DNA from: Halieaceae bacterium
GTDB lineage: Bacteria > Pseudomonadota > Gammaproteobacteria > Pseudomonadales > Halieaceae
Length of the DNA: 64,000 bases
Reading direction: 5' to 3'
Assembly: GCA_902623175.1 (NCBI GenBank)
Contig: CACNSR010000011.1
Coordinates: 1 to 64,000 of the forward strand
Shown: positions 36,367 to 45,139 of the stretch, piece by piece
How the letters are laid out: the number at the start of each line of letters is the position of its first letter
Numbering within the stretch: position 1 is the stretch's first letter
Position numbers and translations under genes: made by a program
Notes under the pieces: generated by a model
Told to the model about the DNA's origin: nothing
What the model saw: the letters and a program-made list of their open reading frames with translations, nothing else
The model's database searches: none

Positions 36367-38823
36367 ATGAGAACGATTCGTAAAGCCTCACTCCTGGCTG
36401 TAGCCGTATCTATGGCCATATCAGGTCAGGTCAATGCGCAGCGATCAACCACCACCGAAATTGAGGAGGTTTTGGTAACTGCGCAAAAGCGCGAAGAGAA
36501 TATGCAAGATGTGGCTATATCAATGTCTGCCATGGACGCCAATGCGATCGAAAAGTCTTTTGCGCGAACGATTGATGAGATTACCGGCATGTCCCCCAAT
36601 TTGATCATTAATCCAATTTTGGGTAACGGAACTATCGGAGTGTCTATCCGGGGAATGCAGCATGCAGAGGTGGAAAAAAGCTTCGACCCAGCAGTTGCAA
36701 TCTATCAGGACGGCATATATTTGTCCTCAACTACGGGCGCGCTTAGGAATATGTGGGACGCGGAGCGCATTGAAGTCTTACGGGGCCCTCAGGGTACTCT
36801 TTTCGGCCGAAATACCATAGGCGGGTTAGTTCATGTTATCCGCTCGAAGCCGACAGGCGAGTGGGGTGGTAAATTGGTAGGAACTTTCGCGCAAGACAAT
36901 CAGACTGACCTCAAGGGCCTTATTAACCTGCCAGAGATGGGTGGCTTGTCGGTAAAGCTGTCTGCTGCCAGCATCCAGGGAGGGGAATATTTTTACAACC
37001 CAATAAGAGATGAAGACGAGGGTGATAATGATTTGACAATGATGACGGTCGATGCGTTGTTCGCCCCGACTGATAATTTTGACATCCGCGTTATATACGA
37101 TTACATAGACGACGAAACGCCCACTAGGCCGTTGGCTGCGCTGACCGCACCTGGCGAGGCTTTTTACGGCCTTGCCTGTATCAATCCAGCTACTGGCGCT
37201 GATTCTGGAGAGTGCTTGGGTGCAGGCAGGTCAGATCAAGATTTGTATCGCAGCTACACAACTTATGATCAATACGCAGAACTGAGGACTGACTCCATAA
37301 CCATTCATGCTAATTGGCAGTTTGCAGACAACCACAAACTGGCTTTTGTATTTGGCGACAGAGACACAGACGAACAGGCTCTAAACGAGTTTGACGGCAC
37401 ATCTACCGATGTTTTTTGGACTGATCGACCTACGCTAGAAAATCAAACTAGCTATGAGTTAAGACTTGAGTCTGACTGGAGCGACAGCTTGCGCTCCACC
37501 TTTGGCGTATTTATGTGGGAGAGTGATTATACACTGCAGCAAAATACAGGAATCCTTAACAACATAAATCCAACTCCAGTTACCAACTACTCGGCGTCGC
37601 CACTGTATAGTCAAGAAGTAGAGTCGACCGCTGTTTTTGGTCAGGTCGATTGGGATGTGACTGATCGCCTAATGGTGAGTGTGGGAGGCCGCTGGATTGA
37701 TGAGGATAAGGAAGCTTGTATGACGGTGACAGGCTATCCTATTAACCCACTGCAAACATTGCTAGGGCTACCTCCCGGGTCTGTCGCCTATACCGATATT
37801 TCTGGACGCGATAAGACCTTAGACCCATATCCATATTTATTGGGTGGCAATGTGCAAGGCGCCGCTTGGGGCGCCAACTGCCCTTCATGGGCAGCTTCGG
37901 TTTACGACGATTCCTTTGATGGAACGGCCTCATGGGATGAGTTTACGCCTCGAATCGCAGCGCAGTATTCGTTCGACTCTGGTATGGCTTATGTCACTTA
38001 TTCCGAAGGTTTCCGCTCAGGTGGTTTCAACGGACGCGCAACTGCGCCCAGCAATACGGGCCCTTATGATCCCGAGTCGGTAGAAAGTTGGGAGGCAGGT
38101 GCGAAGTTTACGATGTTTGAAAATCGCTTCCAAATAAACGTGGCGGCGTTCTCCATTGAGTACAAAGACAAGCAAGAAGATATTGTAAAGCCAGGAACTG
38201 ACGGGCAGGCCACGTTAACCGTAGTCCAAAACGCGTCCACTGCGACCATGGAAGGGTTAGAGATGGACTTTAGCTGGGTTATTGCCGACGGTCTGTCCTT
38301 GAGGGGAAATGTCGGATTGCTTGATGCGTCATTTGACGATTTTCTGACCTCTAGTGCGACAGGCATGGTCGATTTGAGTGGGATCGCTATCCGACGAGCG
38401 CCCGATATGACTGCCGGGCTAGGGTTGTTGTTCGAACGGGAGATGGCTGAGGGCCACTTTTTGGTGGCAACCCTTAATTATACTTGGAAGGACGATTACT
38501 ATATCTCCGCAAGCACCAACGGCGGAGATAAGACCATTCCAGTATCTGAAGGAGGGGCTGGTTACGCAGATAATCCGTCGTTAGTAGAAGCATTCGGTTT
38601 GCTTGACGCCTCTATCAACTGGGAAACCGAGAATTGGACGATTTCTCTCTTTGGTAAAAACCTTACAGATGAGACTTATCTCATGTCCTTTCTTGATGTA
38701 GGTGGGAATAATGTCGCCACCTCGGCTACTGACCCTACACCAAGATACGCGCCCGGAGCATGGTCATTTGGTACTGCAAACAGACCGCGATACTTCGGTG
38801 TGGAGGTTCAGCTGAAGTTCTGA
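36367..38823 (+). CDS. TonB-dependent outer-membrane receptor
   Basis: 818 residues. A signal peptide ending VNAQ is followed by EIEEVLVTAQKREENMQDVA, with the TonB-box-like EVLVTA, and a plug domain with VSIRGMQHAEV and VLRGPQGTLFGRNTIGG. The barrel ends in VEVQLKF with a terminal Phe. By eye this gene is richer in A and T than its neighbours, which might reflect later acquisition or relaxed codon use. The ATG at 36367 was chosen because GAGGGA precedes it; another in-frame ATG at 36355 lacks this. It follows a secreted protease gene and ends in a strong terminator. The ligand is unknown. Confidence 0.92.
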   Translation: MRTIRKASLLAVAVSMAISGQVNAQRSTTTEIEEVLVTAQKREENMQDVAISMSAMDANAIEKSFARTIDEITGMSPNLIINPILGNGTIGVSIRGMQHAEVEKSFDPAVAIYQDGIYLSSTTGALRNMWDAERIEVLRGPQGTLFGRNTIGGLVHVIRSKPTGEWGGKLVGTFAQDNQTDLKGLINLPEMGGLSVKLSAASIQGGEYFYNPIRDEDEGDNDLTMMTVDALFAPTDNFDIRVIYDYIDDETPTRPLAALTAPGEAFYGLACINPATGADSGECLGAGRSDQDLYRSYTTYDQYAELRTDSITIHANWQFADNHKLAFVFGDRDTDEQALNEFDGTSTDVFWTDRPTLENQTSYELRLESDWSDSLRSTFGVFMWESDYTLQQNTGILNNINPTPVTNYSASPLYSQEVESTAVFGQVDWDVTDRLMVSVGGRWIDEDKEACMTVTGYPINPLQTLLGLPPGSVAYTDISGRDKTLDPYPYLLGGNVQGAAWGANCPSWAASVYDDSFDGTASWDEFTPRIAAQYSFDSGMAYVTYSEGFRSGGFNGRATAPSNTGPYDPESVESWEAGAKFTMFENRFQINVAAFSIEYKDKQEDIVKPGTDGQATLTVVQNASTATMEGLEMDFSWVIADGLSLRGNVGLLDASFDDFLTSSATGMVDLSGIAIRRAPDMTAGLGLLFEREMAEGHFLVATLNYTWKDDYYISASTNGGDKTIPVSEGGAGYADNPSLVEAFGLLDASINWETENWTISLFGKNLTDETYLMSFLDVGGNNVATSATDPTPRYAPGAWSFGTANRPRYFGVEVQLKF

Positions 38824-38840
38824 TTCGGGCTTGAATCTAA

Positions 38841-38866
38841 AAGGGCGCCTTTTGGCGCCCTTTTTC
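38841..38866 (+). terminator. rho-independent terminator after the TonB receptor gene
   Basis: AAGGGCGCC pairs with GGCGCCCTT around a four-base loop TTTT, followed by TTTTT. It sits 18 bases after the TonB receptor stop at 38823. The upstream AAAA could allow some action on the other strand, where the reductase gene ends 96 bases away. Confidence 0.85.
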
Positions 38867-38961
38867 TTCTACAAGGCTATCGATGTGGCGCTTCGGGTTT
38901 CTCCAGCCTGTCGACTAGCAGCGGTCCTGTACGGATATTTTAATAGCACTGAGATGCTGTC

Positions 38962-40950
38962 TTACAGCGCTGTGGCAATGTCGTAACCTTCGCGCGTCGC
39001 GTTCATCAGCGACCGGGGTGCCTTGCAATCCCCTATAGGAATGACCTCCAGTCCTCTGGCGACAAGGGGTTCGCGCAAGCAGTCGTTGGGCACCCGGCTA
39101 CTGGCGTGGATTACTGCAGTCACCGAATCTATAGTCGCTAGCGCGCCGTTGTAAACATTCCGCAAGGCGAACTGGCCCTCTTCCAATTGCGTGACGCCCT
39201 CTGGCTCAACATGGCAGATCAGCTCCACGTGCCTTTCAAACAAGCGCTTCAAAATACCTTGTCGATTGATCAAAGAGACATCGTTAGCGAAACGTTCACG
39301 CGAGGTGACCAGCGTAATCTGGTCGAAGCATTTCGCCATTCGCAGTGCGGTGGCGTAGGTCATTTCAGTGTGATCCTGGTCTACGATGACCGCACGGCCG
39401 GGCGCTTGCCCCATACCCTGTGTCAGCTGCTTGGCCATGTCACGCAGGCTGGGAATGAGGCCTTGGGTAAACCACTCTTCAGGCAGCCACTCGGGTCGAG
39501 CAGACCGAGAGCCGGTTGCCAGCAACACCACGTCGGGGTCACAGGACACGACGTCGTCAATGGTTGCCTGCCGGCCCAGTTCAAATTTCACGCCCAGCTG
39601 TTGCGCCCTAAGGTACTGGTAGTCATACACGCTAGATAGATTTTCTCCGCCGGGCATCTGGGCATGGAGGCGCGTTTTCCCCCCAAATGCTTCGTGGTCG
39701 CCAAGCACGGTGACCTTTTGGCCGTGAGCCGCTGCTGTGTGGGCTGCTTCCAGTGCCGCGACCCCGGTGCCGATGATCACCACATGCCGGCGCGACGTGA
39801 CAGGGGGTGGCGCAACGAGGTGCTCGTCCGGCTCGCCCACTTTTGGGTTGTTATCGCAGGCTAATGCGCCGGCTTCGATGATGCTCCGCCAGCAACTGTT
39901 GCACGATACGCAGTAGCGGATATCTTCAATCTTGCCCTTAGTGGCCTTGTTCGGAAACGCGGCGTCGGTGATCAAGGGTCGCCCGAGAAAAACAACATCA
40001 CTCGTGCCGTTTGTTAGGGCGGTTTCGCATTCGACCGGGTCCGTGAGGTAACCAATTGCGCCTGTCGCGATGCCCGGGTGTTCAGACCTCAGCGCTTTTA
40101 TGTGCTTTAGGTATGGGTGCCGGGGTCCATGGGCATCGGGCAAGTGCAGATGTAGCGATCGCGCATGCGCACCCCAGACCCACGTCCAAAGATCAAAATC
40201 TTCGGCTTGCTCAGCCAGCAGCGTATTGATTGCCGACGCCATCTCAAGGTCTATGCCCCCCGCCACACCGTCGTCACCGGGAAGCTTCAGCGCGATGATG
40301 AAAGGGCGCCCACACTCGGCTCTTATCGCCGAGACTAGCTCGGTGAGAAATCGCGTCCGGTTCTTCAGGTCACCGCCATACTCATCAGTTCGCCGGTTCG
40401 ACCAGGGAGATAAGAATTGATGGAACAGGTGCCCATGCCCTGCTGAAATCTCAACCCCCGAAAAGCCGGCCCGCTGCAGTCTTCGCGCGCCCTGAGCCCA
40501 ATGTTCAATCATTTCCCTGATGTCACCCAGGGATAACACCGCCGGCACCGTCCAGCTCAGGTCATCCGGCAGTGGAGACGCCCCCACTGCCTCGCTGTTG
40601 CGCCCGACTGCGTGTCGGCCGCGCCCCGAGTCCTGAATTTGCCCTAACACATGCGCGCCTGACTCATTGATGGTCGCAGCAACCCGCTGCAACTGATCAA
40701 ACCCCTCATCGTCCCAGCAGCGCAGTCGAGAGGGCAGTCTGCTGAAGCGCGTCATGGAAATAGGTTCGGTCACGATGGCGGCGGCACCGCCCGCCGCGCG
40801 GGCACGGTAGTAGTTGAGCAACCTCTCGGTCGGCGCGCCGTCTGCCACGTACTGAGTGACGATGGCTGCGTGGATGATCCGGTTTCTCAGTGTTACGCCA
40901 CCGATATCAATCGGGCTGCACAGAGTTGGGAAGAAGGCATTCGCCATCAT
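38962..40950 (-). CDS. Old-Yellow-Enzyme/2,4-dienoyl-CoA-reductase-type oxidoreductase with Fe-S and FAD domain
   Basis: 662 residues in the FadH/trimethylamine-dehydrogenase layout. An N-terminal FMN TIM barrel (to about 340) contains HGHLFHQFLSPWSNRRTDEYGG. A Fe-S cluster motif follows, here CVSCNSCW then C after 11-12 residues in ALACDNN; the first part is C-x2-C-x2-C, one residue tighter than the usual C-x2-C-x3-C. The C-terminal half has the Rossmann motif VIIGTGVAALEAAHTAA for FAD and a second nucleotide site. It probably passes NAD(P)H electrons via FAD and the cluster to FMN to reduce an enone or amine. The substrate is unknown; it stands apart, divergent from the HapK-like gene. Confidence 0.9.
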   Translation of the reverse strand: MMANAFFPTLCSPIDIGGVTLRNRIIHAAIVTQYVADGAPTERLLNYYRARAAGGAAAIVTEPISMTRFSRLPSRLRCWDDEGFDQLQRVAATINESGAHVLGQIQDSGRGRHAVGRNSEAVGASPLPDDLSWTVPAVLSLGDIREMIEHWAQGARRLQRAGFSGVEISAGHGHLFHQFLSPWSNRRTDEYGGDLKNRTRFLTELVSAIRAECGRPFIIALKLPGDDGVAGGIDLEMASAINTLLAEQAEDFDLWTWVWGAHARSLHLHLPDAHGPRHPYLKHIKALRSEHPGIATGAIGYLTDPVECETALTNGTSDVVFLGRPLITDAAFPNKATKGKIEDIRYCVSCNSCWRSIIEAGALACDNNPKVGEPDEHLVAPPPVTSRRHVVIIGTGVAALEAAHTAAAHGQKVTVLGDHEAFGGKTRLHAQMPGGENLSSVYDYQYLRAQQLGVKFELGRQATIDDVVSCDPDVVLLATGSRSARPEWLPEEWFTQGLIPSLRDMAKQLTQGMGQAPGRAVIVDQDHTEMTYATALRMAKCFDQITLVTSRERFANDVSLINRQGILKRLFERHVELICHVEPEGVTQLEEGQFALRNVYNGALATIDSVTAVIHASSRVPNDCLREPLVARGLEVIPIGDCKAPRSLMNATREGYDIATAL

Positions 40951-41128
40951 GAGTTTGGTCGATCTCTCCGCATATCGTTGAGGCTGACATCATGCCAAAG
41001 GGGCCGTCAACAGCGAGCCGGTGCGATCAATTGTCCCATGAATCGCTTGAGCGCAAATTGCCAGCATCGACGCCATGTCTTTTGTATGCTCTTCAGCACA
41101 CCCTGATTAATGACGTGAGGACCAAATC

Positions 41129-41440
41129 ATGACCACCATCGTAGTGCTGTTCAATTTGTTGCCAGAAGCGGATCCTGACGCTTATGAGAGCTGGGCCAGG
41201 AACGTGGATATGCCAAATGTCCGTCGGTTGCCGGGGTGTACCAATTTCCGGGTGCTCAAAGTGGTTGGTCTCCTGGGGTCGGATGCCGCTGCCCCTTATG
41301 CTTACAGTGAGTTGATTGAGGTTGACGATATGTCTGCCTTTGGCGAGGCCGTCGGCACAGAGGCCATGCAAGAGGTGGCTGAGCAGTTTCAGCAGTTTGC
41401 CGACAACCCCATTTTTATGGTGTCCGAGTCTCTGGATTAA
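41129..41440 (+). CDS. REDY/HapK-like small protein (dimeric alpha-beta barrel)
   Basis: 103 residues with a ferredoxin-like pattern (TIVVLFNLLPE, then VRRLPGCTNFRVLKVVG, then PYAYSELIEVDD). It resembles the REDY-like HapK proteins, named for the prodigiosin gene cluster, but this resemblance is from memory of the family name and is not a proven orthology. EthD- or DUF1330-type proteins have the same fold and are alternatives. Such barrels often act as cyclases or small oxygenases. The gene overlaps the end of the convergent MDR oxidoreductase gene by four bases. Confidence 0.55.
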   Translation: MTTIVVLFNLLPEADPDAYESWARNVDMPNVRRLPGCTNFRVLKVVGLLGSDAAAPYAYSELIEVDDMSAFGEAVGTEAMQEVAEQFQQFADNPIFMVSESLD

Positions 41441-42279
41441 TCAGAACAGCGGGGTCTAGTATAAAGGTAGATCTGGCGGCCCAAGTTCTGCAGGTTGACA
41501 AACTGGTGCTTGTCTTTGATGTCGACAAGATATTCAGAGATGGAGCCGCATATGGCTATACGTGCGCGGCGTCGCAATCTCCCCAGCACACTGTCCAACA
41601 GTGATCCCCCGACATTGTCGAAGTAAAGATCGATTCTCTGCGGAAAGGCGTCATCCAGTGCAACATCGACGTTGTCGGTTTTGTAGTCGATGACCTTGTC
41701 GTAGCCCATCTCCGCTGTCAGCCGCCGGCACTTCTCAGGCCCTCCAGCAATGCCCACGACGCTTTGGGCGCCCAGTGCTTTCGCGATCTCCGCGACATGA
41801 CTGCCAACGCCGCCCGCTGCACCCGACACAAGAATGCGATCTGCTGCCTTAACCAGTCCGATTTCCCGCACCCCAATGAGCGCTGTGATGCCCGAGAGTG
41901 AGACGGCACCAATACCATGGGATAACGGCAGGTCGGTTGGGAGCAAAAAGGGAGCGGGTCGATAGGACGTATCGATGAGCGCGTACTCCTGCCAGCCCAC
42001 GCGCGCTTGCACAATCGCCCCTACGGGGAGGCCGTCGCAATCGCTCTCAATCACCTGCGCGACGCCTCGCCCTGGCATCACTGACCCCAGCGCCAGCGGT
42101 GACTCAAAGTCAGTTTCATTGCGCATGTAGCGCAACATGACCGGTGCTACGCCAAGGTAGAGTGTTTTAACAACGGCCTTGTCAGGCTCAAGCGCCGGGA
42201 TGGGAACTTCGGTCAAATCAAAGTGAGAGGCATCGGGTATGCTTTCGGGGCGAGCCGCTAAGCGCCACTGTTTTTGCAT
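41437..42279 (-). CDS. MDR-family NADP-dependent oxidoreductase, apparently C-terminally truncated
   Basis: 280 residues. The N-terminal GroES-like domain and the Rossmann motif SGAAGGVGSHV (about 152-162) with VIDYKTDNVDVAL place it among zinc-free medium-chain reductases such as CurA or leukotriene B4 12-hydroxydehydrogenase. These are normally about 330-345 residues. Here the sequence leaves the family pattern after ICGSISEY and ends in VNLQNLGRQIYLYTRPRCSD, so the last substrate-domain strands are missing. The stop lies inside the convergent HapK-like gene, which leaves no room for the rest. It could be a shortened active enzyme or a decaying one. It is last in the minus-strand operon, 79 bases after the DUF4440 gene. 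Confidence 0.78.
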   Translation of the reverse strand: MQKQWRLAARPESIPDASHFDLTEVPIPALEPDKAVVKTLYLGVAPVMLRYMRNETDFESPLALGSVMPGRGVAQVIESDCDGLPVGAIVQARVGWQEYALIDTSYRPAPFLLPTDLPLSHGIGAVSLSGITALIGVREIGLVKAADRILVSGAAGGVGSHVAEIAKALGAQSVVGIAGGPEKCRRLTAEMGYDKVIDYKTDNVDVALDDAFPQRIDLYFDNVGGSLLDSVLGRLRRRARIAICGSISEYLVDIKDKHQFVNLQNLGRQIYLYTRPRCSD

Positions 42280-42358
42280 TAATCGCGCTCTGCCTCAGGA
42301 AAGCCCGCGCTCGATTCTGCCCAGCGCGGCTGGCATGAGTGCACGAAAGCCCGGAATT

Positions 42359-42865
42359 TCAATTCAGCCCCGAGGGCGCGGGCCATGTGACATCAGGTGT
42401 TGCCTGGTCAATGTCCGCCGCGATTTTCCACTGACCATCGTGCTTTTTATAGACTAGCAGTGACCGCCCGGCGTCTTTGTAAATGTCACCGGTCTCTTTA
42501 TCGATTGCCTTCAGCCAATACTTGCTAATGATGTAGGCGATATCCCCGTGGGTTTCTCTGAGCTCATAATCCAGCTCAAAAATAGACTCTGCTTTGCCAA
42601 TCCGGGTTGAAAAGTAATCCCTGATGGCATCGATGCCGAATAGTGCTGGCTGCCCGTGCAATGCCACCACGGCGTCATCCATGTAGAGCGTCATCAGGCC
42701 TTCAAGGTTTTCCTGCTGGTAATATTTCGCCCACTTCCCCCCCTCGGCTGCTATTTCTGTCTCGAAGTCGGCGCTCGCGCTGGGCGCTAATGTTGTGCTG
42801 AGTAGAATCGAGAGGAGCCACCCGATGGGAGCCAGCCTGCCCCGTTCGAGGCGCCAAGCCGTCAC
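42359..42865 (-). CDS. exported SnoaL/DUF4440-like (NTF2-fold) protein
   Basis: 168 residues. A signal peptide covers about the first 32 residues and ends near PSASA. The rest is an NTF2-like alpha+beta cone: LEGLMTLYMDDAVVALHGQPALFGIDAIRDYF and a C-terminal sheet with LVYKKHDGQWKIAADI. DUF4440/SnoaL folds serve as dehydratases, isomerases or binding proteins. It starts with GTG that overlaps the stop of the preceding membrane-protein gene (GTGA), so translation is coupled. The substrate is unknown, but periplasmic location is expected. Confidence 0.78.
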   Translation of the reverse strand: MTAWRLERGRLAPIGWLLSILLSTTLAPSASADFETEIAAEGGKWAKYYQQENLEGLMTLYMDDAVVALHGQPALFGIDAIRDYFSTRIGKAESIFELDYELRETHGDIAYIISKYWLKAIDKETGDIYKDAGRSLLVYKKHDGQWKIAADIDQATPDVTWPAPSGLN

Positions 42866-43509
42866 TTGAAGACTCCGAGTGCGGCGGCAATCAACGCGAA
42901 TGCGTAAATCGCCAGTACTGCAATGTAGACAGGGGAGAGCGCCCGGGAATAGGCCGCGTTCATGTCAGGGTCCTCAGGCGACGTTGCGAGCCCAATAAAC
43001 AGATCGACGGCCGGTTTGAACAGCAGATCCAGCAGCACGCCTGCGCAAAAGATCGCGCCCACAGCAAGCACCTTCAGCGCCAGCCAGTCCGGTATCTCGC
43101 CCCGCAGCAACAGCATCATGCCGGCTCCACTGACAGCTAATGCCAACACCAGGTTGAGGAGCCAGTTAATCTTTGCGGACTGCTCCTGAGTCCTAGAATC
43201 GGCGGACAAAAAGCCGCGCCAGAGAATCGCCAGCCAAACGGCGGCAAATGCCCACATTACCAATAGGTACTGTGGCGGCATATCCAGCCAGCCACTAGCT
43301 ACCGCCAACTGGCAACCTGAGGGAATGATTAGAGTGAGAGCAGAGCGCGGTAAACGGTCCAGCACCATGCCGAGTTGCAGAACGGTTTGTCTGGTTTCCA
43401 TGCTGAGCGTCGCACGTTCCGACCACTTGGCCGCAATGAAAACGCCAACGTCGGTGCCCACCCAAAAAACCAGCAGCAAGATATGCAGATACAGCCAAAA
43501 AGCATCCAT
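42862..43509 (-). CDS. integral membrane protein, paralogue of the protein at 49577-50227
   Basis: 215 residues with five to six hydrophobic helices. It starts MDAFWLYLHILLLVFWVGTDVGVF, has a His in the first helix, and contains LIIPSGCQLAVA. Start and middle align by eye with the 216-residue protein encoded at 49577 (MYTLLLYVHVLALVYWLGGDLGTF, and IILGSGCHLAAL), so the two are paralogues in different operons. The general look is CopD/DUF2269-like; a haem or copper function is possible but unproved. GAGGA stands six bases before the ATG at 43509. Upstream lie the small 93-residue protein and the methyltransferase. Confidence 0.72.
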   Translation of the reverse strand: MDAFWLYLHILLLVFWVGTDVGVFIAAKWSERATLSMETRQTVLQLGMVLDRLPRSALTLIIPSGCQLAVASGWLDMPPQYLLVMWAFAAVWLAILWRGFLSADSRTQEQSAKINWLLNLVLALAVSGAGMMLLLRGEIPDWLALKVLAVGAIFCAGVLLDLLFKPAVDLFIGLATSPEDPDMNAAYSRALSPVYIAVLAIYAFALIAAALGVFK

Positions 43510-43523
43510 GATCAATCCTCTTT

Positions 43524-43805
43524 TTATTGTTCTGTGATGTTTGCCCCGGATTCCAGCACGTCTTTGATCAGCTGGAATCGGTCCTGCCCCCACTCTGCAT
43601 CCTGAGCCTGACTGGGTTCAAAGGCTTCGAGTGCCTCTTGAGTAATTGCCCCAGACTCAATCAATAGTGATTCCAGCGTTTTGACCCGCTCACTCAAAAC
43701 CGAATGTTCGGTCATCAGACGCACGATGATGGCCAATAAGCGATCTATCTCCGGGTCCGAGAAGAAGGCCGGGCGGCCCGCTTTGACGGATTTTTTATCG
43801 CTCAT
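43524..43805 (-). CDS. small hypothetical protein, predicted coiled-coil
   Basis: 93 residues. Residues 20-52 form a heptad-like helix (DRLLAIIVRLMTEHSVLSERVKTLESLL), which suggests a short coiled coil. No domain was recognised. The ATG overlaps the methyltransferase stop by one base (TGATG) and the stop is 14 bases before the next ATG, so the gene is embedded in the operon. It may be a partner or oligomerisation helper of the methyltransferase. The composition is like that of the neighbours, so I believe it is real. Confidence 0.65.
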   Translation of the reverse strand: MSDKKSVKAGRPAFFSDPEIDRLLAIIVRLMTEHSVLSERVKTLESLLIESGAITQEALEAFEPSQAQDAEWGQDRFQLIKDVLESGANITEQ

Positions 43806-44980
43806 CAGCTATCGCCGTTTTTTTGAGCGCCAAAGGCGTACCAAGTGATGGTGTCAGAGAGGCGGCCCGTATCAGCATCAAATGACGCACCCGCGCCCGA
43901 CGCCTTGGCAAACTCAGCCTCGCTGACATAGGTAAATCGCGGCATCGTCGCCTGAAAGAAATCCTGCTCTGCGAAGCCTGCGTCAGTGCACAGACCCGGA
44001 TAACTGAGGTCACGGAAATCTTTGTAAAAAGGTTCGTTGTTATAAAAACAGTCCCAGTCGAGATAAAATGCGTCGTAGGCGCCCAATGCGTCATTTGGCG
44101 GAAGCTCCATATTAATGAGCACGCCTCCCGGCTTCAGGACGCGATGCGCCTCGTTGAAGAAGGCCCTGATCAGTTCAGTTGGCAGTTCATGCAGGAACAT
44201 TGAAGAAAACACCACATCCACGCTGCTGTCGCTATACGGCAGGGCATCACAAAGCGCTTGCTTGAACTGAATAGGGATACCCATCGCTTCTGCACGGGCA
44301 TGGCCATACTGTAAACAGGGGGACGCTGCGTCTAGGCCGTGCACTTCTGCCTCCGGGAAGGTTTGTTTCCACGGCAGCGTGTTGTGTCCGATTGTGCACC
44401 CGACATCAACAATCAGCTCGGGACTCAAATCCCGCCATTTCAAGCGTGTGAAGTTGGCCATGGAGTGTCCGATGTCATCGAGGTTCTTCCCCATGACGCC
44501 AAATGAAAAAACGTCCAACCCATTGTCATAGACAACACCGGCTTCGGCACCCTGACTGTGGCCGCCCTGATAATTACCCGGCATAAGGTGCACATCCATC
44601 GTGTCGATGTAAGCAGGCAGAGCGACGTTTTCGTTTAGCGCCAGAGAGCCACCGTGGGTGGCTGAGGTTGCGATGTTGATGTCATTGACGGAGTCGGGGT
44701 CTGATTCGATCGCGCGCAACACAGACTGCCATACCAGTTCCTGAGTGGCGCAACGCAGGCTGGAGTACCACTTAAATAAACCTCGCCCCTTGAGAAATTG
44801 ATGAACCGCCTCGCCAGAGGTATGGCTCTCGCCCTTGTCGGTACTGGCTTGCTCGTAGTCTGCCTGCATTTGCGCGGCGAGATCGGTGAGCACCCAGGCC
44901 CGCATGGAGGAGGTGAAGCGCTCTCGTGCTCGCTGATTAAGATCTTTATTTAGTGCCAAGGCATGTTGCAGTCCCGCCAT
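43805..44980 (-). CDS. class I SAM-dependent methyltransferase
   Basis: 391 residues. Motif I of the AdoMet fold is VDVGCTIGHN (191-200), followed by EVHGLDAASPC, the DALPYSDSSVDVVFSSM strand and HRVLKPGGVLINME. A 180-residue N-terminal part of helical and mixed character precedes the Rossmann domain, which is unusual for a simple methyltransferase and may bind the substrate. It is the first gene of a minus-strand operon that continues with a small coiled-coil protein, a membrane protein, a DUF4440 protein and an MDR reductase. GAGGGAG precedes the ATG. The acceptor is unknown. The TonB receptor at 45140 is divergent. Confidence 0.85.
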   Translation of the reverse strand: MAGLQHALALNKDLNQRARERFTSSMRAWVLTDLAAQMQADYEQASTDKGESHTSGEAVHQFLKGRGLFKWYSSLRCATQELVWQSVLRAIESDPDSVNDINIATSATHGGSLALNENVALPAYIDTMDVHLMPGNYQGGHSQGAEAGVVYDNGLDVFSFGVMGKNLDDIGHSMANFTRLKWRDLSPELIVDVGCTIGHNTLPWKQTFPEAEVHGLDAASPCLQYGHARAEAMGIPIQFKQALCDALPYSDSSVDVVFSSMFLHELPTELIRAFFNEAHRVLKPGGVLINMELPPNDALGAYDAFYLDWDCFYNNEPFYKDFRDLSYPGLCTDAGFAEQDFFQATMPRFTYVSEAEFAKASGAGASFDADTGRLSDTITWYAFGAQKNGDS

Positions 44981-44999
44981 GATTCAGGCTCCCTCTGTA

Positions 45000-45044
45000 T
45001 ACCGCATCGCGCGGTAAGGCCGCGTTGGCCATTTAAAAGCCAAC
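45000..45044 (+). repeat. two short hairpins between divergent methyltransferase and TonB genes
   Basis: TACCGC (45000-45005) pairs with GCGGTA (45011-45016). GTTGGC (45024-45029) pairs with GCCAAC (45039-45044) around a nine-base AT-rich loop. Both lie in the 159-base divergent region. They may be operators or leader stems; nothing further can be said. Confidence 0.35.
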
Positions 45045-45139
45045 TTGATTCGCCAATAGTGATAATGATATACGGATATAGCAATTCCTTCGCAATTACT
45101 TCAAGCGTGATAACAACAAACACCCAGGGAAGTCATTTT

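Noticed and set aside
42305-42329. CCGCGCT/AGCGCGG hairpin between the DUF4440 and MDR genes
   Set aside because: The 7-bp stem with an 11-base loop has no T-run on the minus strand, and the genes are close enough to be one operon, so I did not call a terminator.
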